From the NCBI GenBank assembly GCA_945919165.1, contig CAMEIZ010000002.1, positions 1-47,802 on the forward strand: a stretch of DNA of 47,802 nucleotides, written 5' to 3'. Made by a program: the position numbers and the translations under genes. Under the pieces are notes generated by a model. The model saw only the letters and a program-made list of their open reading frames with translations. It had not been told where the DNA came from and did not search any database. Below, one piece after another: positions 16,621 through 25,434 of the stretch (positions are counted from its first letter, which is position 1; each line of letters opens with the position of its first letter). Source of the DNA: an uncultured Traorella sp. GTDB taxonomy: Bacteria; Bacillota_I; Bacilli_A; Erysipelotrichales; Erysipelotrichaceae.

Positions 16621-18018
16621 TCAGCCATTCTTTAGGCGCGTTCTTTTTTTCCAAAAATAAATGCTTAAATATAAAAGAATGTTTATTACCAACCATACAC
16701 TGCAAATCAATGTTGATTGTCGAATAACATGACCATTCACTTCCACAAAATTAAATCCCTGATAGAAATAAACATAGGTCATTTTAAATGGATTTAACAT
16801 ATTTAAGATTGTATATGGCCAAAATAATTCAAGCATCAGCATTCCAACAATCAATATCAAGCTTGTAATAAAGCGGCTTTTCGTAAAACAAGATAAAAAA
16901 GATGAAAGAGCTGCTGTTGCCAGTGAGGATGAAATCAGCATCCATAAGGCAATTCCAATCACCTCTTTATAAGTACTCATGAATTGAACAAAAGATTCTG
17001 TACATACAATATTTAGATTTCGAATAGGAACACGTGCGTTAACAATGCTGTATAATTCAATCAGATAGATGATATATATGCCAATTGCAATCAGAATCGA
17101 AGTCGTGATTTTCGCTAAAATTACCTGTTTATTTTTTACACTGCTTATAAGAAACTGTTCCGTATCAGAAGTATGTTCAATGGCAAAAAGATTTGATGTA
17201 AGAATCAAGCATAAAATTAGAAGGGTCACATAAATAAGAGTCACATTTGAACCGGATAAAAAGTATACGATAAGATCAGCACCTACTGTTGAGTCAAAAG
17301 TGTAGGGATTGTTTAGAAACTTCTCATTCCCTTTTTCGATCATTTTTGGTGTTAATTCAATTTGATCTGTGAATCTATTCTCCAGAAAACCCATTTTGAG
17401 ATTTTCTTTTTTATCGATTAAATAGCTTTCCCGATGAACAAGCATTTCAAATTCATTTTCATTCTGAAATAGATAGTTCAATAATCGATACATCTTCATA
17501 TTCTTATAAATCGGTTTTAAAGCGTGCGCACCATCTTCAAAATATAGAATTTGTGGAGTATCTATATCTGCATAGCTTCCTCCACTTGTAGGATGATAAA
17601 AAGCAACTAATTGCTGATCCAGTTTATTGATTTCTTCAGAGCTTACTTCTTGATTTCTTAAAGCCATATCCAATTCTTTATAATCTTCACCATAGTATCG
17701 AATCATCGCTTCTTCATCCAATACATCCATTTCATGCTCATGAATAATAGATTGTTTAAGATTTTGTATTTCATCCAAAAAATCATCATTCAAAACACCT
17801 GCATGCTCATGCCAAAAAGTATCAATATAAATTATCATCTCTTTTGAGTTCATTTGTTTTCCTTCAAAATTTATATACTCATAAACATCGCTCATATACA
17901 TGCCATTCAGCTGATCCATGATTACATACGTGCAAACACTAAAAGCAAAGAAAACGATAAAAAGATTAAATTTGCTTTTAAATATTTTTTTGAATTCATA
18001 TTTCAACAATTTCAACAT
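16621..18018 (-). CDS. ABC-2 type permease, paralogue C of three
   Basis: 465 residues from the ATG at 18018. The ORF-track start at 18078 lies inside the preceding gene; the chosen start follows GTGAGG and sits 2 nt after that gene's stop. Layout: KLLKYEFKKIFKSKFN, one membrane segment (about 17-37), a charged segment of about 210 residues that is probably extracytoplasmic (contains DEEAMIRYYGEDY and NPYTFDSTVGADL), then about six membrane segments. This is the ABC-2/exporter type with a large inserted domain. It shares these motifs with the next two upstream genes, so they are paralogues. No substrate can be named; export of or self-protection from a peptide is one option. Confidence 0.82.
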   Translation of the reverse strand: MLKLLKYEFKKIFKSKFNLFIVFFAFSVCTYVIMDQLNGMYMSDVYEYINFEGKQMNSKEMIIYIDTFWHEHAGVLNDDFLDEIQNLKQSIIHEHEMDVLDEEAMIRYYGEDYKELDMALRNQEVSSEEINKLDQQLVAFYHPTSGGSYADIDTPQILYFEDGAHALKPIYKNMKMYRLLNYLFQNENEFEMLVHRESYLIDKKENLKMGFLENRFTDQIELTPKMIEKGNEKFLNNPYTFDSTVGADLIVYFLSGSNVTLIYVTLLILCLILTSNLFAIEHTSDTEQFLISSVKNKQVILAKITTSILIAIGIYIIYLIELYSIVNARVPIRNLNIVCTESFVQFMSTYKEVIGIALWMLISSSLATAALSSFLSCFTKSRFITSLILIVGMLMLELFWPYTILNMLNPFKMTYVYFYQGFNFVEVNGHVIRQSTLICSVWLVINILLYLSIYFWKKRTRLKNG

Positions 18019-18020
18019 GA

Positions 18021-19490
18021 TTACCTCACATGATGCCTTCTTTGTTTGACATAACAGCAAGCATATAAAATAACACAAACAATCAGCCAGATGCCCGTTA
18101 CAAAAACAGATAATGGTAAAACTAACTCATGAATTTTTACCACATTTAATAAATCTGTCCCTACCATTGATTGTTGGAAGGAAAGATAATCATTTCCATA
18201 GATCATCATAGATGGCATGAAGATAAAAGCTTCAATACCTTTCATAAAATACGGTAAAAAGAAAGCTGTTAATAGAATTAATATCGTTACAAATCTGCTT
18301 TTTGTCAGACATGATAAGAAAAATGATAAAGTTGCTGCCGCAATCAATGCCGTAAAAATCAAAGCCATAAACATCAATAATACTTCTCGATATGTATATA
18401 AATAATTCACTCCTATCATTGAAACTAAATCAAGGTTACGAATGGGAACAATACTTGAAATATACAAGACTGTTCCAATGAAATAAATAGCATAAAAACC
18501 TATCGCAAGAATCAATGCAGCGATTATTTTTGCAATTGTCAATTGTTTAAAACCTGACTTACTGCATGCCAGATACTGTTCCATTTGATTGGTTTTTTCA
18601 ATAGAAAAGATATTGGATGTCAAAACCAGAATTACAATTATAAACAGCAGCTGATTGATAACAGGTCCTTGAAAGCCAAAGGTATATATCAAAAGATCAT
18701 TGGCAACATTTGAATCAATTGTATAAGGATTTTCAATATATTTGTGATTGAAATAAGCCAGATGTTCTTCCTTTAACTGATCTTTTGTCTTTTCAGGGAT
18801 ATTACCTAGAAAGATATCTTTGTTGAGTTCATTCTTTTCAATAAAGCTTGGTTCAATCAGATACTGATCACGCTCATAAAACTTATCTGAATATGTTATC
18901 AGATTGGCATATAGGGCATTCAGGGCTAATACTTTTTCTTTATTTTTATAGAGAGGTTTTAATGTAAATTGAGTAAGATCTCCTTCATTCGTTAATTCAA
19001 CTGAAGGATCATCCATATAACATATATGATCTTCACAGTTTCTTTCCTCAATCTCTCTGATATAGGCTAAGACCTCCTCTTCGCTCATTTTTTTCTGTTC
19101 ACCAGCTTCCATGATGTCAAGATAATTCTCTCCATATGCTTTTTTCATTGCCTCTTCATCAATTTCATACATCTCAAACTTTTCCATGAGCTGTTCTTTT
19201 TCATTCATCAGTTTTTCAAAATAAGCCTGATTCCCTTCACCTGCTTGTTCATGCTGATATGCATCTATGTACCGCAACACATCTTTTGAAGTAAGCTCTT
19301 CATTTTCCAGAGTAACAAACTTTTGGTGTTGAAAAGGTAAATGTGCTAGTTCACTCGGATACAATTCCATATAAAAGGAAACACTGTTTGTCATGGCATA
19401 AAAACTGTAGCAAATAACTAAGATAACAAATAGAATATGAAATTTACTTTTAAATATTTTTTTGAATTCAAATAAAATCAGCTGAATCAT
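18021..19490 (-). CDS. ABC-2 type permease, paralogue B of three
   Basis: 489 residues, same architecture as its neighbours: MIQLILFEFKKIFKSKFH, a membrane segment at about 18-36, a large charged domain to about residue 260, and six hydrophobic segments. Shared landmarks are IDAYQHEQAGEGNQAYFEK, DEEAMKKAYGENYLD, ENPYTIDSNVANDLL and SIVPIRNLDLV (SKFH and PIRNL also occur in paralogue C). Its ATG overlaps the stop of the upstream frameshifted paralogue by one base and its stop is 2 nt before the next start, so all are translated from one message. It would pair with the single ATPase gene of the operon. Confidence 0.83.
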   Translation of the reverse strand: MIQLILFEFKKIFKSKFHILFVILVICYSFYAMTNSVSFYMELYPSELAHLPFQHQKFVTLENEELTSKDVLRYIDAYQHEQAGEGNQAYFEKLMNEKEQLMEKFEMYEIDEEAMKKAYGENYLDIMEAGEQKKMSEEEVLAYIREIEERNCEDHICYMDDPSVELTNEGDLTQFTLKPLYKNKEKVLALNALYANLITYSDKFYERDQYLIEPSFIEKNELNKDIFLGNIPEKTKDQLKEEHLAYFNHKYIENPYTIDSNVANDLLIYTFGFQGPVINQLLFIIVILVLTSNIFSIEKTNQMEQYLACSKSGFKQLTIAKIIAALILAIGFYAIYFIGTVLYISSIVPIRNLDLVSMIGVNYLYTYREVLLMFMALIFTALIAAATLSFFLSCLTKSRFVTILILLTAFFLPYFMKGIEAFIFMPSMMIYGNDYLSFQQSMVGTDLLNVVKIHELVLPLSVFVTGIWLIVCVILYACCYVKQRRHHVR

Positions 19491-20939
19491 TATGATTTCC
19501 TTTCACTATGACGCTTATATTTTTGTAAAACAAGAACATAAATGAACCCAATAATTATCATCCAACTGCCACAAGCCAGCCAGGAATTTTGAACGATCAT
19601 GGATCCAATCCGACTCAAATTGGTACCATTTGGAAATATTTGATTCCATGATAAAAATCCTTTGGTATAGATCATGATAACAGGTGAAATAAAACTTCTT
19701 ATATATGTTAAAAACACCAGGCAAAATAAAGTCATCAGTAACCCATAAACACGATTTGACAAAATATATGACCAGGCACCGCTCAGAATAGCAACAGCAT
19801 TTGCTGCCATGATCAATAACAGGATTTGATTCAACAAAATTTCTTTATATGTATAAACACCTTCAAATAAATATGGAGCTGAATAAAAAGGAGCCAGATA
19901 TACACAGTCCAGATCCTGTATTGGTACAATCCATAAAACAGTCAGATATGCCATCAATATATAAAAAATCATCAATCCGCTTCCTATCAGAAGTGCAGTA
20001 ATCATCTTTGCTGTCATCAATTTTTTGATTCCCATTTTGCTGCAGAAAAGAATGTTTTCTGTCTCACATTCATGATCGATGGAAAATAATTTTGATGTTA
20101 AAACAAGAATCAGAATCAAAATTGAATAAAGAGATAAATTGGTTCCGGTAGAGAGATGATCCACTAATAAATTTGCTCCAATATTCGATCCAATATAATC
20201 AGGCGCATGAAGATACTTTTCATTAAGCCAGTCAATCATTTTCTGATCATGTTCTTTGATCCCATAAAGAAAGTATACCGGAACAAAACTTGTTTTTTCA
20301 TCAGCACCTATTAATTGATCTTCTTTATGATATAAAACATCCCATCGATATGCATCAGAAATTCCATCATGATCTGATCGATAGAATAAATCATTTAATA
20401 GATTGCGGCTTTTTTCTTTTTGATAAAAATTTTTGATTGTAAAGGTAGTATCATTGAGATCAAGTATACCTGTTCCATTTTTTATGGCTTGAATATACTG
20501 ATTTTCAATAACACACATTTGAGATCGGCATACAGGATTATTTTCTTTGGTTTTTTCATTAAGTGCTGTAATTTCATCTCTTGCCATACTGCCGTTTTGT
20601 CCTTGCCGGATCAGTTCTTGATAGTTGTCTCCATAAGTCAGTTTCATTGTTTCTTCATCAATTATGTCCAATTGATTATTTAAAATGATTTCTTGTTCGA
20701 GTTCTTTCATTTTTTTTATGTAATCATCATTTACACTTCCTCAATTGATCCATAGCTCTGTAGGTTTCTATAACTGATAGACTTTCATTATCAAAGGATG
20801 CATATTTCCGATTACCAATTCTCGAGAAGTTTTGAATATTGATCATGGTAAAACTGAAGATGAAAACAGCTATGGTAAACAGAATCAGAAACTTGTTTTT
20901 ATATATTTTTTTCAATTCAAATAAAACAAGTTGAATCAT
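19490..20939 (-). pseudogene. ABC-2 type permease, paralogue A of three, frameshifted
   Basis: Two ORFs in the track (20727-20939 and 19490-20710) are the N- and C-terminal parts of one gene. The first gives MIQLVLFELKKIYKNKFL, a membrane segment and IETYRAMDQL, then hits a stop. Reading one frame over from about 20744, the chain continues as GSVNDDYIKKMKELE with no gap, which aligns position by position with AGEGNQAYFEKLMNEKE of paralogue B. Removing one base in TTGAGGA restores a protein of about 482 residues, matching its paralogues (465, 489). It is either a real inactivating insertion, a phase-variation state, or a base-calling error. Confidence 0.82.
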
Positions 20940-21829
20940 ATATCTTCACCAAAATCCTGTAAAACTTCATCCTTGAAATGATATAAATATAAATCATCGA
21001 GTCCTGGCTCAGTTATGATACCATTTTCAATTGGTTCATCTGAAACAATTCTTAAGGTATATATGTTTTGATGCTTTTTTACATTAACAACAATTTTATT
21101 GATCATGTATTCTTCCGCCTGCTTTCGTTCGCAGCAGACTTCAAACACTTTGTTTTCCATTTTATTTAAAAGATTTTCCGGATCATCATAATAGAGAATC
21201 TTCCCTTTTTTCATCATGATGATTTTATCTGCGATCGATTCTACATCACTGACGATATGAGTCGAAAGCAATACAACAGATTCTTCTCCTAAGCGTGAAA
21301 TTAAGTTTCTTAACACAATTCTCTCTTTCGGATCAAGCCCTGCAGTGGGTTCATCCAGAATCAGAATTTTGGGTTCATTTAAGAGTGCTTGTGCAATGCC
21401 TACACGTCTTTGCATTCCACCCGATAGGCTTTTGATCTTAGCTTTTCTTTTTTCTTCTAAATTTAGCTTAAAAAGAAGTTCATCAATTTTTTTCATATAG
21501 AACTCTTTTTTCAGTCCTTTGACAACGCTCATATATTCCAAGAATTCTTGAATGGTAAAGCTTGGATAAAAGCCCAAGTGCTGAGGCATATAACCAAGAT
21601 TCATTACATAGCTGTCATACTGTGACAAAATATCCTTTCCATTCCAGCATACTTTTCCGCTTGTCGGAGGTAAAATTCCACAGATCATTTTCATCAAAGT
21701 AGTTTTCCCGCTTCCATTTGCTCCGATAAGACCAATCACCCCTTTTTCAAGTTTTAGATTTATGTGATCGACTGCCACGGTTTTTAAAAACTGTTTGGTC
21801 AGCTCATCAACGATTAATTCCATATACAT
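20936..21829 (-). CDS. ABC transporter ATP-binding protein of the three-permease system
   Basis: 297-residue single ABC ATPase of the drug/peptide exporter (CcmA-like) group. Walker A is GANGSGKTT, the signature is LSGGMQRRVGIAQAL, Walker B is KILILDEPTAGLDP and the H-loop is LLSTHIV. About 80 further residues form a C-terminal extension typical of such exporters. Two start codons are possible (21829 or 21823) behind AGAAAGG; the first overlaps the upstream membrane-protein gene by 23 nt. The next gene begins within its last codons (ATGA overlap). It is the only ATPase in the operon, so it should serve all three permeases. Confidence 0.93.
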   Translation of the reverse strand: MYMELIVDELTKQFLKTVAVDHINLKLEKGVIGLIGANGSGKTTLMKMICGILPPTSGKVCWNGKDILSQYDSYVMNLGYMPQHLGFYPSFTIQEFLEYMSVVKGLKKEFYMKKIDELLFKLNLEEKRKAKIKSLSGGMQRRVGIAQALLNEPKILILDEPTAGLDPKERIVLRNLISRLGEESVVLLSTHIVSDVESIADKIIMMKKGKILYYDDPENLLNKMENKVFEVCCERKQAEEYMINKIVVNVKKHQNIYTLRIVSDEPIENGIITEPGLDDLYLYHFKDEVLQDFGEDI

Positions 21830-22526
21830 TTTCCTTTCTGTTTGAAATCTGATTTAGATGAATATATATTCCTAAACAATAAATACCAAATGATACAGCT
21901 AATAAGAATACGATCATTTTATTACTGATTGAAAGCATCATCACTTTTTGATTCACTTCAAAAGCAATTACGGCATAAATGCTTATATAGGCAATGATTA
22001 TGCTCAATTTATTGCTTACTTGGTCAACAACGATCAAAGTAACGGCGCTTATGAGATACATGGGTATAAGTGAACAAAAAAGTGACACCATAAAATCAAA
22101 ATGATGAAAAGATGATAAGATAAGATTAAAAAGAAGTGTACTGATCAGAGCCATTAATAGATAAATATTTGATTTATAAACAAAAATCTTTGCGGGATTC
22201 AGTTTTGCACACATCAATAATTCTTCCATACCCATCATACTGGAACGCAAATCATCATACAAAACAATCGTCCCTATCAGGGCTGCATTCATTGTACACA
22301 TCGCATATCCACCCTCTATCGCAAATGAAAGCAGGCACAAAATACACGAGCAAGTTAAACTTATTATCATATATTTCATGCTTTCTTTCTTAAAGAAACT
22401 CCACCAGATACAAGCAGAGCTTTCTTCATATTTCGTCTGTCTGTTTTTCAGTTTCAATTTAGATAATTCAATAGTTTGTTTCATATGATCTTCATCAATT
22501 TCCAACTTCTTATACTTTTCTTTCAT
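21807..22526 (-). CDS. Multi-spanning membrane protein in anti-sigma position
   Basis: 239 residues. A cytoplasmic N-terminal stretch of about 50 residues (KKLEIDEDHMKQTIELSKLK) precedes about six hydrophobic segments. It starts 17 nt inside the ECF sigma gene, the place where anti-sigma factors usually lie, and the charged helical N-terminus could bind sigma. It lacks the HxxxCxxC zinc motif of common anti-sigma factors. It might instead be a transporter subunit, since it is followed by the ATPase. GGAGG precedes the ATG. Function is inferred from position only. Confidence 0.72.
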   Translation of the reverse strand: MKEKYKKLEIDEDHMKQTIELSKLKLKNRQTKYEESSACIWWSFFKKESMKYMIISLTCSCILCLLSFAIEGGYAMCTMNAALIGTIVLYDDLRSSMMGMEELLMCAKLNPAKIFVYKSNIYLLMALISTLLFNLILSSFHHFDFMVSLFCSLIPMYLISAVTLIVVDQVSNKLSIIIAYISIYAVIAFEVNQKVMMLSISNKMIVFLLAVSFGIYCLGIYIHLNQISNRKENVYGINR

Positions 22527-23058
22527 CCAGTTCGCCTCCCTTCATAAGTTCCTCCAGTTTCATCAATGCCTGTCGATGCCGTGATTTAGCTGTTGACTGC
22601 GGAATTTTTAATATATCAGCAATATCTTTGAATTTTAGTTCATGATAATATCGTAATAGAATGATTTCTCTTGATAGTGGTGATAATTGTTTGACATAGG
22701 TCATCATGATTTCTTGCTTTGTTTTTTTCATGACAATTTCATGTGGGTTCTCATTACAGATCATTCTGGATTCATCCAGTTCCCTGTCATCCAAATATTT
22801 CAAGCTTTTATAATAATTGTTGGCCAGATTGATTCCAATACGAAATAAGTAATTCCTCAGTTTATCTTCTTCATGATAGGAATCAATATTTTCGACAAAT
22901 TTAATGAATACTTCCTGCGTGATATCTTTTGCTTTATCGCTTTGGTTCATTTTTTGGTATAAAAAAGCATACACCTGAGGATACATTTCTGTAATGATCG
23001 TTTCAAGTGCTTCTTCATTGCCGTTTTTAATCTGTAAAATAAGTTTTTTGGTATTCAT
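22510..23058 (-). CDS. ECF-type RNA polymerase sigma factor
   Basis: 182-residue extracytoplasmic-function sigma factor. Region 2 is visible as QSDKAKDITQEVFIKFVENI with the downstream RNYLFRIGINLANNYY, and region 4 as LSPLSREIILLRYYHELKFKDIADIL followed by the helix-turn-helix IPQSTAKSRHRQALMKLEE. No other sigma regions are present. It heads the operon with a membrane protein, ATPase and three permeases, so it likely controls that operon in response to envelope stress or a peptide. TAGGAGGAACATG gives a strong start. Confidence 0.95.
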   Translation of the reverse strand: MNTKKLILQIKNGNEEALETIITEMYPQVYAFLYQKMNQSDKAKDITQEVFIKFVENIDSYHEEDKLRNYLFRIGINLANNYYKSLKYLDDRELDESRMICNENPHEIVMKKTKQEIMMTYVKQLSPLSREIILLRYYHELKFKDIADILKIPQSTAKSRHRQALMKLEELMKGGELDERKV

Positions 23059-23109
23059 GTTCCTCCTACCTATATAACAATTCTAACATGAAAAAAGTTT
23101 GAAAAAGAT

Positions 23110-23176
23110 TAAAAAAACCACATGAATTTCATGTGTACTTGTTTTGCCTGCTTAAAACAAAGCCCTGCATGTGGTT
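23110..23176 (-). terminator. Palindrome cluster with T tract, possible attenuator of the sigma operon
   Basis: AACCACATG (23116-23124) is inverted at 23168-23176; an inner TTGTTTT / AAAACAA stem sits between them; and CACATGAA-T-TTCATGTG is a second, competing palindrome at 23119-23135. On the minus strand either hairpin is followed by seven T, about 50 nt before the sigma start. That is the form of a terminator or attenuator. What transcript reaches it from upstream is not clear. Confidence 0.55.
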
Positions 23177-23309
23177 GTTGCCTTTAAAACTTCTTTTCAA
23201 TCATTCTCCGTTAGAACAATCAATCTGCACCATAAGTATGAATAGTTGTTAATTTATAAAGAAAAACCTCTTTCCAATTTGCTTGTTTTTTATTGTCATT
23301 TCGTATCAC

Positions 23310-23338
23310 TTTACATCAGAATAATTCCTTGTTAAGAT
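23310..23338 (+). promoter_or_regulatory. Promoter of the HAD phosphatase gene
   Basis: TTTACA (23310-23315), 17 nt, TAAGAT (23333-23338); the ribosome site AGGAGGG follows just after the predicted start of transcription. Confidence 0.55.
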
Positions 23339-23359
23339 AGAATTATCAGGAGGGATCTT

Positions 23360-24088
23360 ATGAAAACAGCTGCTTTTTTTGATATTGACGGAACATTGTA
23401 TCGGGAAGGATTGATTACGGAGGTATTTAAAAAATTTGTAACTTATGAATTGGTCGATGAACGTCTTTGGCATGATGAAGTGAAACCCTCATTTATGAAA
23501 TATGATCGCCGTCAGGGAGAATATGATGATTATTTGATCAAAATGGTGGATATCTATCGCCAGACTCTGATCGGACTTTCTAATGAACATGTGCTGCACA
23601 TTGCGGATAAAGTGATCCAGCAAAAAGGTGAACGTGTTTATACCTTTACACGAAATGCAATCTTACATCATCAAAAACAGCAACATCTCGTCATCGCTAT
23701 CTCCGGCTCTCCGCTGGAATTAGTGGAAGCCATGGCCAGCAAATACCGCTTTGATGACTGTCGAGGTACAATCTACATGACAGATCAGCATGGCATATAT
23801 ACCGGTGAAGTTATTCCGATGTGGGATCGTGACAGCAAGAAAAAAGCCATTCTTGAACTGGCTTTAGATTATGACATCAATTTAGATGAAAGCTATGCCT
23901 ATGGAGATACTACCGGTGATTTTACCATGTTCGAGCTGGTAGGACATCCTTTTGCCATCAATCCTACCCGAGAATTGTTGGACAAAATCATAGCGTGTGA
24001 AAAGGTCAAGAAAAAAATCACGCTGATCGTAGAACGCAAAAATGTGATTTATCGCATGAATCCGGAGAATATGATGCTTGTTGAGTAA
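23360..24088 (+). CDS. HAD-superfamily hydrolase, subfamily IB (SerB-like)
   Basis: 242-residue haloacid-dehalogenase phosphatase. Motif I is FFDIDGTLY (nucleophile Asp and general acid Asp at residues 8 and 10), motif II is ISGSPLELV (Ser near 115), the conserved Lys lies in RDSKKKAIL, and motif III is YAYGDTTGDFTMF. The insertion after motif I marks the C1-cap IB class that includes phosphoserine phosphatase and related enzymes. Substrate not predictable. It is a single gene with its own promoter and AGGAGGGATCTT site, next to the sigma operon but divergent. Confidence 0.88.
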   Translation: MKTAAFFDIDGTLYREGLITEVFKKFVTYELVDERLWHDEVKPSFMKYDRRQGEYDDYLIKMVDIYRQTLIGLSNEHVLHIADKVIQQKGERVYTFTRNAILHHQKQQHLVIAISGSPLELVEAMASKYRFDDCRGTIYMTDQHGIYTGEVIPMWDRDSKKKAILELALDYDINLDESYAYGDTTGDFTMFELVGHPFAINPTRELLDKIIACEKVKKKITLIVERKNVIYRMNPENMMLVE

Positions 24089-24162
24089 AAAATCCTTCTT
24101 AAACTTTCTGTATAATGTCTTCTCTGACTCCCTGAATAGTTTGATTCCTTTCCTTTACAAAA

Positions 24163-24180
24163 TCCCGCTTCACAGCGGGA
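24163..24180 (-). terminator. Terminator downstream of the pheA-aminotransferase operon
   Basis: TCCCGCT / AGCGGGA is a 7-bp stem with a 4-nt loop; on the minus strand it is followed by TTTTG, a short T run. It lies 16 nt past the aminotransferase stop. Confidence 0.6.
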
Positions 24181-24196
24181 ACTTACTTTTTATAAT

Positions 24197-25432
24197 CTAG
24201 GAAACTTCATCCAAGATCTTTTTCATTTTGGAAGCCAATCCTTTGGTTTTTTCAACGCTGAGCGAGCATACTGCCACACGAATTCCAAAATTGACCTGAA
24301 CTGTAAAAATATTGTTTTCCATTAAAGCGGCATGATATTTTTCTTTCAGTTTGTTGTCTTTTATTTTAATTGTGATAAAAAATCCTTCCTTATATGGATA
24401 AACCGGTAAATCACAATCTTCTGCTTCTTTTAGAAAGATAGCACTTCTTGCTTCTAATAGATCGATATATTTTGCTTTTTCAAGAAGAAATTCTTCATAA
24501 TAGTCTTTGACAATATGAACAAAGTTGATCATGGCTGAGTTATTAACATTACTCCAGATCGCTCTGGCACTCTTTTCAAAAACAATTTCTGCCTGACGAA
24601 CACTCTCTTCAGATTGAGCACAAATCACTGCTGCACCGCATCTTAAGCCATAACTGGTAAGTGTTTTAGAGCAGCTCATGGCGATGACCACCATAACATT
24701 TTCGCTCATTCTTTCAAATTCTTTCATGTAATCTCGAGAATGATCCAAATCATAAGAATAATCAATATAAGCAATATCATTTAAGATGATACATGGTGTA
24801 ACTGCTGATACTTCATTTAAAAAATCCACTACTTCGCGCCACTCATATCGACTCATGGAATAGCCAGTAGGATTATGACATGGGTCATTGATCACAACAA
24901 CAATGCGATTCTGTTTTCCCTTAAGCTCATTTACCTTTTCCTTGAAAGAGGTCATATTGAAATGATTTTCTTCAAACATTTCATAACAGCTTGCCTTGAG
25001 TTGTTTGTCTTTTGCCATCAACGAATAACTGCCCCATGCGATATCTGGAAGAATCACACTTTCACCTGTTTCTAAAAATTCACTCATCACTAAAGAAACT
25101 GCTCCAGTACCTCCAGGAGTTGCGATTACACTGCTTTTTAGTTTTTTAGTTACTTTACCGATCGTCCAGTATTCCACTAATCGACGATAATCCGGATTTC
25201 CTGTAAAGCTGGCTGCATATGCTGCTTTATTTTCACTTGGTATCTTATTCAGACTGTCAAAAACGGTTTTAAATGCAACGATTTTACCATGTTCATCATA
25301 TAAAGAACCAATTGTCGCATCCACTACATTTTCTTCGCCATATTCTTCTTTTGCTTTTTTTGCTTTTGAAACTATCGCAAATACTGTATCAACAATTGGT
25401 TTCTTGTCAGCACTTTCTTTAATAAAGTTCAT
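24197..25432 (-). CDS. Class I/II (aromatic) aminotransferase
   Basis: 411-residue PLP enzyme of fold type I. Family landmarks: TPGGTGAVSLVM (cofactor phosphate region), NDPCHNPTGYSMS, NDIAYIDYSYD (Asp pairing with the pyridine nitrogen), and MSCSKTLTSYGLRCGA with the Schiff-base Lys, followed by the Arg that binds substrate carboxylate near GIRVAVCS. The length and the tyrosine-type N-terminus fit the TyrB-like subgroup. It lies 2 nt behind pheA, facing away from the aro operon, so it most likely performs the last step, phenylpyruvate or hydroxyphenylpyruvate to Phe or Tyr. Exact specificity is inference. Confidence 0.88.
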   Translation of the reverse strand: MNFIKESADKKPIVDTVFAIVSKAKKAKEEYGEENVVDATIGSLYDEHGKIVAFKTVFDSLNKIPSENKAAYAASFTGNPDYRRLVEYWTIGKVTKKLKSSVIATPGGTGAVSLVMSEFLETGESVILPDIAWGSYSLMAKDKQLKASCYEMFEENHFNMTSFKEKVNELKGKQNRIVVVINDPCHNPTGYSMSRYEWREVVDFLNEVSAVTPCIILNDIAYIDYSYDLDHSRDYMKEFERMSENVMVVIAMSCSKTLTSYGLRCGAAVICAQSEESVRQAEIVFEKSARAIWSNVNNSAMINFVHIVKDYYEEFLLEKAKYIDLLEARSAIFLKEAEDCDLPVYPYKEGFFITIKIKDNKLKEKYHAALMENNIFTVQVNFGIRVAVCSLSVEKTKGLASKMKKILDEVS

Positions 25433-25434
25433 CT

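Larger units (their letters stand above)
23059..23359. other. Divergent control region of the sigma operon and HAD gene
   Basis: Holds a palindrome cluster at 23116-23176 (separate entry), the rightward promoter at 23310-23338 and no convincing ORF. A 16-codon minus-strand reading, MTIKNKQIGKRFFFIN, exists but has no ribosome binding site. Confidence 0.6.

Noticed and set aside
20420-20683. 87-aa plus-strand ORF opposite the frameshifted permease
   Set aside because: Antisense; the alignment of the permease to its paralogues shows the real coding strand.
23110-23176. Palindromes as insertion-sequence ends
   Set aside because: No transposase ORF or target duplication nearby; the T tract fits a terminator better.
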